Source: Microtetraspora malaysiensis
GTDB lineage: Bacteria; Actinomycetota; Actinomycetes; Streptosporangiales; Streptosporangiaceae
Assembly: GCF_001528665.1 (NCBI RefSeq)
Contig: NZ_BBYJ01000007.1
Coordinates: forward strand, 62,001 to 126,000
Direction of reading: 5' to 3'
DNA length: 64,000 nt
The notes beneath the pieces were generated by a model, which saw only the letters and a program-made list of their open reading frames with translations, was not told the origin of the DNA and ran no database searches. Made by a program: the position numbers and the translations under genes. Below are positions 44,050-54,996 of this stretch, piece after piece; within the stretch, counting starts at the first letter, position 1; each line of letters opens with the position of its first letter.

Positions 44050-44307
44050 TCAGGGCGCCGACGCGATGGCGGCGAGCCGGTCCAGGAACTCGTCCGCGCC
44101 CTCGGCGTCGGCGCTGATGACGATGGTCTCGCCCTGGCGCACGTCCAGGGCCAGCACCGACAGGATGCTCTTCGCGTTCACCGGCGGGACGCCGAACTTG
44201 GCGACGGTGACGTCGAAGGGCGCCTGGGCCGCGGTCTGCACGAACGTCGCGGCGGGACGGGCGTGCAGCCCCACTTCGGACATGACGGTGACCTTACGCT
44301 CGGCCAC
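44050..44307 (-). CDS. ptsH: PTS phosphocarrier protein HPr
   Basis: An 85-aa HPr with active-site His15 (GLHARPA) accepting phosphate from EI. The region NAKSILSVLALDV contains Ser47, equivalent to the regulatory Ser46 of Gram-positive HPr. No HPr kinase is visible in the window. GTG 44307 has GGAGGAAAC directly upstream. ptsI follows after two bases. A 254-bp gap to the EIIA gene probably holds its own promoter. Confidence 0.96.
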   Translation of the reverse strand: MAERKVTVMSEVGLHARPAATFVQTAAQAPFDVTVAKFGVPPVNAKSILSVLALDVRQGETIVISADAEGADEFLDRLAAIASAP

Positions 44308-44561
44308 GTTTCCTCCTCTTCTGTCGGGGTTCTCCCAGCGGTTTTCTTGCGGATTCCCCCGGATCGTCGGGGTCTCCCACGCGGATTCTGCTCGCCTCGG
44401 GCGGTCCACCGCCAACCGGGCCCCCGTTCGGCACTCATTTACCCGGCGGGCCGGCGTTCACGACCGCTCAGAGCCGCTCCGGAGCCGCGGTGGAACAGCG
44501 GACGGCCCGCCAGTGCCCCGGCGCCGTCCTGGAATCGCCAGGCCGCTTTCGGGGGCCGCCG

Positions 44562-45011
44562 TCACGACCAGTGGAACAGCTCGTCGCCCGCGCCCACGCC
44601 ACCGCGGACCTCGCCGTCGACCTCGCCGGCCGCCGCGTCCAGGGCGACCACCGGGCAGATCGGCGACCGGCCGCCCGCCTCGACCGCGGCCGGATCCCAG
44701 AAGACCACCGGCTGACCGGCCCGGACCCGGTCCCCCTCGGCGGCGAGCAGCCGGAAGCCCTCCCCCTTGAGCTGCACGGTGTCGATGCCGAGGTGCACGA
44801 GGACGCCCCGGCCGTCGTCCCCCAGGACGATGTAGGCGTGCGCGCGCAGCTTGACGATGGTCCCGCTGATCGGGGCGACGGCCTGGCCGGGCTCGCGCCG
44901 GGGGTCGATCGCCGACCCGGGCCCCACCATGGCCTGGGAGAAGACCGGGTCCGGCACGGCCACCAGACCGATCGCCGTCCCCGCCACCGGGGCGAGAACC
45001 GCCGTCACCAC
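44562..45011 (-). CDS. crr: PTS EIIA component, glucose/GlcNAc type (Crr-like)
   Basis: A free-standing 149-aa EIIA-Glc protein with phosphorylation site His73 in GVLVHLGIDTVQLKGEGF and the second active-site His58 (RAHAYIV). It passes phosphate from HPr to the EIIB protein encoded next door. GTG 45011 follows GGAGGGGGC. It lies 30 bp after the EIIB stop in the SIS-EIIB-EIIA operon. The SAIDPRREPGQAVAPISGTI segment is typical. Confidence 0.95.
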   Translation of the reverse strand: MVTAVLAPVAGTAIGLVAVPDPVFSQAMVGPGSAIDPRREPGQAVAPISGTIVKLRAHAYIVLGDDGRGVLVHLGIDTVQLKGEGFRLLAAEGDRVRAGQPVVFWDPAAVEAGGRSPICPVVALDAAAGEVDGEVRGGVGAGDELFHWS

Positions 45012-45041
45012 GCCCCCTCCTGTCCGGCTCGCCCCACGGCC

Positions 45042-45278
45042 TCAGCCGATGAGCTCCTCGATGTCGCTCGCGATCGTGTCGGCGTCGGGGCCCACCACGA
45101 CCTGTACGACGTTGCCCGCGAGCATCACGCCGTGGACGCCCGCCGCCCTGAGGGCCGCCTGGTCGACCTTGGAGGCGTCGTACACCTCCGTCCGCAGCCG
45201 CGTGATGCACGGCTCGATCTCGATGACGTTGTCCACACCACCGAGCCCAGCGATGATCGCCCGGACATCTGCCGCCAT
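45042..45278 (-). CDS. PTS EIIB component, glucose/GlcNAc type
   Basis: A 78-aa EIIB domain as a separate protein, with the phosphocysteine Cys24 in IEPCITRLRTEV. It receives phosphate from EIIA and transfers it to sugar bound to EIIC, as NagF does with NagE in Streptomyces. ATG 45278 with AGGAGGACC upstream. Between the SIS-domain gene (34 bp) and EIIA. Confidence 0.95.
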   Translation of the reverse strand: MAADVRAIIAGLGGVDNVIEIEPCITRLRTEVYDASKVDQAALRAAGVHGVMLAGNVVQVVVGPDADTIASDIEELIG

Positions 45279-45312
45279 GTCGGTCCTCCTCGAAATGCGT
45301 GCTGTGCGCAGG

Positions 45313-46347
45313 CTAATCCGTCTGCGTGACCTTGTTCAGACCTCGCGGAGCGTCGGGGTCGATGCCCAGCCTGCGGGCGAGCGCCTCGGTGAGGAGCTGG
45401 CCGGGGACGATCAGGCCCATGGGCGCCACCCATTCGGGCAGGTCGGGGCCGTTCAGCGCGGCGGTGGACGCCGCGGCGAGCGCCGTGCCGCCGCCGACGC
45501 CGAACGCGGAGGCGCCCGCGCCGGTGACCCGCTCGGCGAGCGCGACCGTGCCGGGCAGCGTCGGCCCCTCGCCGGCCGCGACCAGGATGGCCGGGGTCTC
45601 CTCGTCCACGACGGCGATCGGCCCGTGCAGCAGGTCCGCGTACGACAGACCCATGGCGTGCAGGTAGCAGGCCTCCTTCAGCTTGAGCGCGAGTTCGAGC
45701 GCGGTGGAGAAGGCGAAGCCCCGGCCGGAGACGACCACGCCGGGCTTGCCGACGAGGCCCTCGACCACGGCGGCCAGGTCGCCGGGGTCGTCGACCAGCT
45801 TCTCCACCGCGTCCGGCACCCGCTGCAGGTCGTCGGCGTTCACGTCGGCGCCGACCCCGAGGGCGAGCACCGCGAGCGCGGCGAGCTGCGTGGTGTACGT
45901 CTTGGTGGCCGGGACGGCCTTCTCCTCGCCCGCCAGCGTGCAGAGGGCCAGGTCGGCGACCTCGGCCAGCGGCGAGGCGGGGCCGCCGTTGGTGATCGCG
46001 ACGGTCTTCGCGCCGCAGCTCTTCGCCCAGTCGAGGGTCTCGACGATCTCCTCGGTGCGGCCGGACTGGGACAGGCCCACCGCCAGCACGCCGTCCAGGT
46101 CGACCCTGCGGCGATAGGTGGTGGCGATCGACGGAGCGCCGAGCGCGCACATGCGACCGGCGCGGGCCTCGATCAGGTAGCGGCCGTACACCGCCGCGTT
46201 GTCCGACGTGCCGCGCGCGACGAACAGCAGGTGCCGGGTCTGCTCGGCGAGTCGCCGCACCTCGTCCACCCGGGGCAGCAGCGCGTCAAGCGTGGCGCGG
46301 AGCGCGGCGGGCTGCTCGGCGATCTCGCTGCGCATCTTGGTCGTCAT
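45313..46347 (-). CDS. SIS-domain sugar isomerase/deaminase (GlmS-C/NagB-II-like)
   Basis: A 344-aa protein with two SIS domains and no glutaminase domain. The first has VARGTSDNAAVYGRYLIEA and GLSQSGRTEEIVETL; the second, VVSGRGFAFSTALELALKLKE and LLHGPIAVV. This matches the isomerase half of GlmS and the NagB-II type of glucosamine-6-phosphate deaminase. Given the GlcNAc PTS context, deamination of GlcN-6-P to Fru-6-P and ammonia is the likely reaction. ATG 46347. First gene of the operon behind the DasR-like palindrome. Confidence 0.9.
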   Translation of the reverse strand: MTTKMRSEIAEQPAALRATLDALLPRVDEVRRLAEQTRHLLFVARGTSDNAAVYGRYLIEARAGRMCALGAPSIATTYRRRVDLDGVLAVGLSQSGRTEEIVETLDWAKSCGAKTVAITNGGPASPLAEVADLALCTLAGEEKAVPATKTYTTQLAALAVLALGVGADVNADDLQRVPDAVEKLVDDPGDLAAVVEGLVGKPGVVVSGRGFAFSTALELALKLKEACYLHAMGLSYADLLHGPIAVVDEETPAILVAAGEGPTLPGTVALAERVTGAGASAFGVGGGTALAAASTAALNGPDLPEWVAPMGLIVPGQLLTEALARRLGIDPDAPRGLNKVTQTD

Positions 46348-46414
46348 TTGGTGCCATCCTCAAATCTCGGCTTGGCGAGACCTTGCCGTTATCGATCCGT
46401 CTCTGGTCCGTACA

Positions 46415-46457
46415 TTGACACACAATTCCCAGCTGTGGTCTAGTCCGGACTAGACCA
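46415..46457. promoter_or_regulatory. DasR-operator-like palindrome in the dasR/SIS divergent promoter
   Basis: 46436-46457 is a perfect 22-bp palindrome, TGGTCTAGTCC followed by its reverse complement. It carries both half-sites (TGGTCTAG and CTAGACCA) of the DasR consensus, which in Streptomyces is about TGGTCTAGACCA. A plus-strand TTGACA -35 (46415-46420) lies 15-18 bp upstream, so the palindrome overlaps the -10 region of dasR. Autoregulation and repression of the divergent SIS-EIIB-EIIA operon are inferred. Confidence 0.75.
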
Positions 46458-46507
46458 GCACGAACCATAACCCAACTGAAATGATCAGATCGAGAGGGGA
46501 GGGATCA

Positions 46508-47248
46508 GTGGCTCAGATCGATCCGGACAGCCCGGTGCCCAAGTACTTCCAGCTCCGGGAGATCCTGCTCGATCTCATCGAGAGCAACGAGCTGGCGATC
46601 GGCGCGGCGATCCCCTCCGAGCGCGAGCTCTGCCAGCGGTTCCGCCTCTCCCGCATGACGGTGCGGCAGGCGGTCGACCACCTGGTGTCGGAGGGCAGGC
46701 TGCACCGGGTGCCGGGCAAGGGCACGTTCGTCGCCCGCCCCAAGATCGAGCTGGCCCTCCAGCTCACGTCGTTCAGCGACGACATGCGGGCCCGAGGCCT
46801 CACGCCCGGCTCGCGCGATCTGGACCGCCGGATCGTCCGGGCCAGCGCCCACCTCGCGCGTGAGCTCGGCATCCAGCCCGGCGACGCCGTCCACTTCATC
46901 GAGCGGCTGCGCACCGCCGACGGGGAGCCGCTCGCCATCGAGCGCGCCCACATCCCCGTGGCCCTCGCCCCGGACCTCGACGCCTACGACCTGTCCGGGC
47001 GCTCGCTGTACGCGCTGCTCGAATCGCGGTACAGCCTGGTGCTCGACGCGGGCGAGCTCACCATCGACGGCGGCATCGCCGACCCGGGCGACGCCGACCT
47101 GCTCAAGCTGCACAGGGGCGGCGCGGTCCTGCTGCTCGCCCGGCGTTCCTTCGCCGGCGGGGTGTGCGCCGAGCTCGGCGTCTCCACCTACCGCGCCGAC
47201 CGTTACCAGCTCAGAACGCTCCTGGAGATCCCCGTCCGGCGTCCATAG
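46508..47248 (+). CDS. dasR: GntR/HutC-family regulator DasR
   Basis: A 246-aa regulator with an N-terminal winged HTH (ELAIGAAIPSERELCQRFRL then SRMTVRQAVDHLVSEG) and the HutC/UTRA effector domain from about residue 85 (RLRTADGEPLAIERAHIPV, SLYALLESRYSLVLDAGE). In Streptomyces DasR is the GlcN-6-P-responsive repressor of GlcNAc/chitin genes, and the start VAQIDPDSPVPKYFQLREIL is very similar. GTG 46508 follows GGGAGGGATCA. It diverges from the SIS-EIIB-EIIA genes and is followed after 41 bp by the EIIC gene. Confidence 0.93.
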   Translation: MAQIDPDSPVPKYFQLREILLDLIESNELAIGAAIPSERELCQRFRLSRMTVRQAVDHLVSEGRLHRVPGKGTFVARPKIELALQLTSFSDDMRARGLTPGSRDLDRRIVRASAHLARELGIQPGDAVHFIERLRTADGEPLAIERAHIPVALAPDLDAYDLSGRSLYALLESRYSLVLDAGELTIDGGIADPGDADLLKLHRGGAVLLLARRSFAGGVCAELGVSTYRADRYQLRTLLEIPVRRP

Positions 47249-47289
47249 CGCAAGCGATCCTCCCGAACCCCAGCCCTGGAGGAACACCG

Positions 47290-48660
47290 ATGAGTTCACG
47301 CTCGGCCGAGACGGGACCGCCCGCCGTTCCGTCGTCGGGATCCGTCGTGATGGGCCTGCTGCAGCGTCTGGGCCGTTCCCTGATGCTGCCGATCGTCGTG
47401 CTGCCCGCCGCGGCGATCCTCAAGCGGTTCGGCCAGCCCGACATGCTGGGGTCCAACGGGCCCGCGCCCGGCGGCCTGGCCGACGTGGCGGGGTTCGAGT
47501 GGGTCGCCCACGTCGCCACCGTGCTGCTCAACGCCGGCGACGCGCTCTTCGACGCCCTGCCGCTGCTGTTCGCGGTGGGCGTCGCGGTCGGCTTCGCCCG
47601 CCGCTCGGACGGCTCGACGGCCGTCGCGGCGCTGGTCGGCTACCTGGTCTTCGACCGGGTGACCAAGGGGCTGTTCTTCCAGGCCCCCGCCGTGGACGCG
47701 GTGCACAAGCGGGTCGCGCACACCGTGGTCGGCGCGGACGGCGTCGCGCTGGACACGATCAACTGGTCCGCGAACAACCCGACCGGGGTGCTCGGCGGCA
47801 TCGTCATCGGCGTCGTCACGGCGCTGCTGTGGCAGCGGTACTACCGGATCAAGCTGCCCGCCTGGCTGGCCTTCTTCGGTGGCCGGCGGTTCGTCCCGAT
47901 CGTGACGGCCTTCGCCGGGGTCGTGCTCGGCGTCGTCTTCGGCCTGATCTGGCCGCCGGTCGGCGAGTGGATCAACAGCCTCGGCAAGGTGATCGCCGAC
48001 AACAGCGTGGTCGGCGCCGGCGTGTACGGCGTGGCCAACCGCCTGCTCATCCCGCTCGGCCTGCACCACATCATCAACTCGATCGTGTGGTTCCAGGTGC
48101 CCGGCTGCTCGAACGCGGCCGGCGCGCAGTTCGCCGGCGACCTGACCTGCTACCTCCAGGGCGCGGACGGCTTCGGCTCGTTCATGACCGGCTTCTTCCC
48201 GGTCATGATGTTCGGCCTGCCGGCCGCCGCGGTGGCGATCTGGCGGGCCGCGCCCGCCCACCGGCGCCCGGCCGTCGGCGGCATCATGATCTCCGCGGCG
48301 CTGGTCTCCTTCGTCACCGGCATCACCGAGCCGATCGAGTTCGCGTTCATCTTCGTCGCCCCGCTGCTGTTCGTCGTGCACGCCGTGCTCACCGGCGTCT
48401 CCATGGCGCTGACCGCCTGGCTGGGGGGTCGGCTCGGCTTCGGGTTCTCCGCCGGCGCCACCGACGCCCTGCTCAACATCAGCAAGAGCAACACCCACCA
48501 GTTCTGGCTGGTCATGGGCATCGGCGTCGTCTACGCCGTGATCTACTACGCGGTCTTCAGCTTCCTGATCAAGAAACTGAACTTCATGACCCCGGGCCGC
48601 GAACCCGAGCCGGACGTCGACTCCGGCGAGAGCGTGGAACCGGTCCGCACCCGCCTCTGA
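47290..48660 (+). CDS. PTS EIIC component, N-acetylglucosamine type
   Basis: A 456-aa membrane permease with about ten TM helices beginning at LGRSLMLPIVVLPAAAILKR. The sugar-binding loops include NRLLIPLGLHHIINSIVWF and VTGITEPIEFAF (the GITEP motif). It carries no fused EIIA or EIIB domain. Actinobacterial GlcNAc permeases (NagE2 type) have this form. ATG 47290 has GGAGG seven bases before. It is co-oriented with dasR. Confidence 0.94.
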   Translation: MSSRSAETGPPAVPSSGSVVMGLLQRLGRSLMLPIVVLPAAAILKRFGQPDMLGSNGPAPGGLADVAGFEWVAHVATVLLNAGDALFDALPLLFAVGVAVGFARRSDGSTAVAALVGYLVFDRVTKGLFFQAPAVDAVHKRVAHTVVGADGVALDTINWSANNPTGVLGGIVIGVVTALLWQRYYRIKLPAWLAFFGGRRFVPIVTAFAGVVLGVVFGLIWPPVGEWINSLGKVIADNSVVGAGVYGVANRLLIPLGLHHIINSIVWFQVPGCSNAAGAQFAGDLTCYLQGADGFGSFMTGFFPVMMFGLPAAAVAIWRAAPAHRRPAVGGIMISAALVSFVTGITEPIEFAFIFVAPLLFVVHAVLTGVSMALTAWLGGRLGFGFSAGATDALLNISKSNTHQFWLVMGIGVVYAVIYYAVFSFLIKKLNFMTPGREPEPDVDSGESVEPVRTRL

Positions 48661-48861
48661 TCCGGTCAGGGCAAAACTCCGTCACAAGTGCGCCGTAATC
48701 CGGCGGGCGCCACTCCAACCGCCCGCTGCACCGGCCGGACCTTGCCCGCATAGCGTCACATCACCACCCCTCGGGCCGGAAAGTTGGCGGCGTTCGTATC
48801 AACCGGCCGGGCCGGAATCTCTAGTAGTCGTCACGTCCGCCGACGAACCTGGGGGGTTCCG

Positions 48862-49362
48862 ATGCCCGAACCGACGCCGCGCCCGATCCGCCTGCCACGG
48901 CTCCTGCCCGTTCCCACAGCCGATCCCGCGTACGACGAGGCCCCGACCGGCAGCCTGTCGCCGGACGCGGCCGCGCCGGACGACCCGCCCCGGACGTACG
49001 GCGCGCTCGCCCTGGCCTCGGGCGGTGGGCCGCTCCTCCACGGCCCGTACGGCGCGCTGCCCGACGAACGGCGGCTGCGCGGCCTCGGCCGCGCCATGGC
49101 GGAGATCCTCTGCGGGCGCCGTCCGCCCGCCACCGTGCAGGACCGGCTCAGCGAGCGCGCGTACGGCGAGCTGATCCGGGCCGGGAAGATGATCGACGCT
49201 CCACGGCCGCCCATGGTCGGCGCTCCGCACATCCAGCGGCCGGACGACGGCGTGGTGGAGATGTGCCTGCTGATCCATTGCGGGCCGCGCAGCCACGCCC
49301 TCGCCCTGCGCCTCGAACGCCGGGGTGTCCAGTGGCTCGTCACCGACTTCGAGACCGCGTGA
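48862..49362 (+). CDS. Rv3235-family protein
   Basis: A 166-aa soluble protein. The N-terminal 70 residues are Pro/Asp-rich and poorly structured. The C-terminal domain shows RGLGRAMAEILCGRRPPATV, LSERAYGELIRAG and the final MCLLIHCGPRSHALALRLER then GVQWLVTDFET, matching the actinobacterial Rv3235 family found near secA. Function unknown. ATG 48862 follows GGGGGG. It is convergent with secA across two strong hairpins. Confidence 0.82.
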   Translation: MPEPTPRPIRLPRLLPVPTADPAYDEAPTGSLSPDAAAPDDPPRTYGALALASGGGPLLHGPYGALPDERRLRGLGRAMAEILCGRRPPATVQDRLSERAYGELIRAGKMIDAPRPPMVGAPHIQRPDDGVVEMCLLIHCGPRSHALALRLERRGVQWLVTDFETA

Positions 49363-49460
49363 CGCCAGGGGACGTGGCGCCGCTGGACGGCCCGCCGACG
49401 CCGAAGCGGTCCCATGCCGCCCGATCCGCCTGTGATGCTCTCAGGCGCGGTTCAGCGGGC

Positions 49461-49494
49461 GGGCGCGGGGCGGCCGGCGGGCCGCCCCGCGCCC
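49461..49494. terminator. Hairpin 1 between the Rv3235-like gene and secA
   Basis: A perfect 15-bp GC-only stem (GGGCGCGGGGCGGCC and its complement) with loop GGCG, followed by GAAAAG on the plus strand. Located in the convergent 186-bp gap. Confidence 0.75.
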
Positions 49495-49498
49495 GAAA

Positions 49499-49538
49499 AG
49501 GGGAGGCCCCCGCCGGATCTCCGGCGGGGGCCTCCCCT
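49499..49538. terminator. Hairpin 2 between the Rv3235-like gene and secA
   Basis: A perfect 18-bp stem (AGGGGAGGCCCCCGCCGG and its complement) with loop ATCT, starting four bases after hairpin 1 and ending 10 bases from the secA stop. Bidirectional termination is likely; on the secA strand it is followed by CTTTTC. Confidence 0.85.
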
Positions 49539-49548
49539 GATGACGCGA

Positions 49549-52368
<2,820 letters not shown>

Positions 52369-52573
52369 TTTTAGTAAAGCTCCTCGCAGGTCTACCCCGG
52401 CGGATCCACCGGAGTGTGAGGACGAGACATACTTCCCCGCTGCCATCGTAGGCCGTTCCATCACTGGACACAGCCACCTGAGAGAGGACGGAGCGGCGTC
52501 ATTACAACGGCCGAAGCCTCTCAGTCGTTCCCCGGCTCGCGTACCGACAAGGCCATCGGGTAGAAAACGGTGT

Positions 52574-52849
52574 ATGGCAGAAAGCGCACATCAGGGCAGT
52601 CATGGCGGAAGCCCCAAGTCTTGGCTCGCCGTCATCATCATTGTCGCCGGTTTCACCGTCGGCGGCGTCGGCCTCACTCTCGGGCCGAGTTGGATCACTT
52701 TCTGGGTCGGAGCGGGCATCTGCGCGGTCGGTGGCGTGGTCGCCCTTCTGGTCGACATCTTCTCCGATGTGATCATCGACGCCCCGCGGGTGATGCCCGA
52801 GCGCGAGCACCGCTCCCCCTTCGAGCACCACGAGCTTCCCCAGCACTGA
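52574..52849 (+). CDS. Small two-TM membrane protein with HGxxxxxW start motif
   Basis: A 91-aa protein. A His/Gly/Ser-rich N-terminus with HGGSPKSW is followed by two TM helices (about 18-39 and 44-64) and a charged tail rich in His and Glu. Short HGxxxxxW-plus-two-helix proteins near secA are common in actinomycetes; their function is unknown. ATG 52574 with a weak ribosome-binding site. It diverges from secA, 205 bp between starts. Confidence 0.75.
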   Translation: MAESAHQGSHGGSPKSWLAVIIIVAGFTVGGVGLTLGPSWITFWVGAGICAVGGVVALLVDIFSDVIIDAPRVMPEREHRSPFEHHELPQH

Positions 52850-52909
52850 TCCGGCCCCGTAACACCGTCGTAGTCGTTTTGTCGGTCACAGCGTCTAACA
52901 TCGGCCGCT

Positions 52910-54175
52910 GTGACGGACCTGACAGCAGACGAGGCCCGCAGGATCATCCTCCGGGCCCAGGGTTTCCTCGGCGCCCGCTCCCGGAGTGGCGGAGTGCGCG
53001 GCATGCTCCGGCGCGTGGGCGCGGTACAACTCGACACCATCTCGGTGCTCGCACGTTCTCATGAACTCGTCGCGTACGCCCGGCTCGGAGCCATCGGCCG
53101 GGCGGCGGCCGAGCGGGCGTACTGGCGCGATCCGGCGCAGGCCTTCGAGTACTGGTGCCACGCCGCCTGCATCCTTCCCCTCGAACACTGGCCCCTGTAC
53201 GCGTTCCGCCGCCGCGCCTACCGGGAGCGGCGGTACCGCTGGCACGAGGTGCCGCCCACGGTGGACAAGATCCTGGAGCAGGTCCGGCAGGACGGCCCGA
53301 TCACGACGACCGACATCGGCGGCGCCCGGGTCGATCGGCGCGCCTCCGGCGCGACGCAGGCGGGCGAATGGTGGGACTGGTCCGACGCCAAGATCTCGAT
53401 CGAATACCTGCTGGACATCGGTGAGGTGGTCTGCACCCGGCGGGTCGGCTGGCGGCGCGTCTACGACCTGGCCGAGCGGGCCGTCCCCCGTGACCTGCTC
53501 GACCGGGAGGTGACCGACGCGGAGGGCGTGGCCGCGCTCACCGCCATCGCCGGCCGCTCCCTCGGCGTGGCGACGCGGGCCGACCTCGTCGACTTCACCC
53601 GGGTTACGGGCAGGTACGCGGAGCTCCTCGACGACGCCCTGGAGAGCGGGGCCGCCGGGCTGACGCCGGTCCGCGTCTCCGGCTGGCCGGCCGCGCGGGC
53701 GCGGCGGGGCGCCACGGGCGACGGGGCGGCCAACGCCTGGGCCGATCCGCCCGCCCTGGAGGACGAGCCCCGCGGACGGCACCGCACGACGCTCCTGTCC
53801 CCTTTCGACTCGCTCATCTGGGAGCGGGCGCGCGCCGAGCGCGTCTTCGGGCTGAGCCACCGTCTGGAGGCGTACGTCCCGAAGCACAAGCGCGTGCACG
53901 GATACTTCGCGATGCCGGTGCTGGCCGGCGGACGAATCGTCGGCCGGGTGGATCCGGCCCGGGAGGGGTCGGTTTTCGTCGCCCGGCAGGTCGGGTTCGA
54001 GCCGGGGCCCCGACCGGCCGCGGCCGTCGAGGCGATGCGGGACGCGCTGTGGGAGGCGGCGAGCTGGGTCGGCTGCACGAGCGTCCGCGTCGAGCGCGTC
54101 ACCTCGCCCGAGCACGAGGGTCCGCTGCGGGCCGCGCTCGCCGCTCAGGCGGAGCCGCCGGACGGCCCCGCCTGA
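52910..54175 (+). CDS. YcaQ/AlkX-type winged-helix DNA glycosylase
   Basis: A 421-aa protein of the HTH_42 (YcaQ/AlkZ) family, which unhooks bulky or interstrand alkylation lesions from DNA. The catalytic QxD motif typical of the YcaQ branch is visible as Gln40-Leu-Asp42 in VGAVQLDTISVLARSHELV. Conserved blocks FEYWCHAACILPLEHWPLY, LLSPFDSLIWERARAERVFG and YFAMPVLAGGRIVGRVD follow. GTG 52910. It is convergent with the response regulator gene, with 7 bp between stops. Confidence 0.9.
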   Translation: MTDLTADEARRIILRAQGFLGARSRSGGVRGMLRRVGAVQLDTISVLARSHELVAYARLGAIGRAAAERAYWRDPAQAFEYWCHAACILPLEHWPLYAFRRRAYRERRYRWHEVPPTVDKILEQVRQDGPITTTDIGGARVDRRASGATQAGEWWDWSDAKISIEYLLDIGEVVCTRRVGWRRVYDLAERAVPRDLLDREVTDAEGVAALTAIAGRSLGVATRADLVDFTRVTGRYAELLDDALESGAAGLTPVRVSGWPAARARRGATGDGAANAWADPPALEDEPRGRHRTTLLSPFDSLIWERARAERVFGLSHRLEAYVPKHKRVHGYFAMPVLAGGRIVGRVDPAREGSVFVARQVGFEPGPRPAAAVEAMRDALWEAASWVGCTSVRVERVTSPEHEGPLRAALAAQAEPPDGPA

Positions 54176-54182
54176 GCCACCG

Positions 54183-54863
54183 TCAGGTGATCTCCAGCAG
54201 GCGCTCCCGGACGGCGTAGACGACCGCCTCCATCCGGGAGTGCAGCTGGAGCTTCTCCAGGATGTTGCGCACGTGGTTCTTGACGGTGTTCTCGGAGATG
54301 AACAGATCCTTGGCGATCTCCCGGTTGTTCATGCCCTTGGCGACCAGCCGGAGCACCTCCATCTCGCGCTCGGTCAGCCGGGGCACCGGGAGCTGCGGCG
54401 GCCGTTCGGCCTCCTTGCGGCTCATGTGCTGGAACTCGCTGATCAGCTTGGCCGCCATCGCCGGGTTGATGAGCGACTGGCCCTCGTGAACGCCGCGCAC
54501 GGCGTCGGGCACCTCGTCCAGCTGGACGTCCTTGAGAAGGTAGCCGGTGGCGCCGGCCTTGATCGCGTCGAAGAGGTCCTCCTCCTCGTCGCTCACGGTC
54601 AGCATGATGATCCGCGTGCTCGGCACCGACTCCTTGATGCTCCGCGTGGCCCCGATGCCGTCCTGCCGGGGCATCCGCACGTCCATGAGCACCACGTCGG
54701 GAAGCAACCGGCCGGCGAGCTCCACCGCTTCCTGGCCGTCGCTCGCCTCGCCGACCACCTCGATGTCGTCCTCGGCGGCCAGCGCGAGCTCCAGGCTGCG
54801 GCGGATCAGCGCGTGGTCGTCCACGATGAGGACGCGGATCGGCTCACCGCTTCGCTCCCTCAC
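54183..54863 (-). CDS. NarL-family response regulator
   Basis: A 226-aa regulator: receiver domain with Asp61 ([10 protein letters not shown]), Thr switch ([10 protein letters not shown]) and Lys ([10 protein letters not shown]), and a C-terminal LuxR helix-turn-helix ([35 protein letters not shown]). No kinase gene is adjacent. Streptomyces has a similar orphan regulator between secA and hpf, so it belongs to the conserved block. GTG 54863 has GGAGGAGAA directly upstream. Confidence 0.93.
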   Translation of the reverse strand: MRERSGEPIRVLIVDDHALIRRSLELALAAEDDIEVVGEASDGQEAVELAGRLLPDVVLMDVRMPRQDGIGATRSIKESVPSTRIIMLTVSDEEEDLFDAIKAGATGYLLKDVQLDEVPDAVRGVHEGQSLINPAMAAKLISEFQHMSRKEAERPPQLPVPRLTEREMEVLRLVAKGMNNREIAKDLFISENTVKNHVRNILEKLQLHSRMEAVVYAVRERLLEIT

Positions 54864-54958
54864 TTCTCCTCCTTGCGGGGGTCAAGGTAGCCGGGTCGCC
54901 ATCATTACACGGCTTCCGGCGCGAGAGAGGATCTTCGTTCGCGGGGGACGGGCCCGGC

Positions 54959-54991
54959 CCGTGGATTCCGCGGGGCGCGGAATCCACGGGT
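54959..54991 (-). terminator. Terminator hairpin downstream of hpf
   Basis: CCCGTGGATTCCGCG and its complement form a perfect 15-bp stem with a 3-base loop, beginning five bases past the hpf stop. There is no T-tract. Confidence 0.75.
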
Positions 54992-54996
54992 GGCTC

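Noticed and set aside
46860-48698. 612-codon plus-strand frame over dasR and EIIC
   Set aside because: Arg-rich frame-shifted shadow of two well-supported genes in the same direction.
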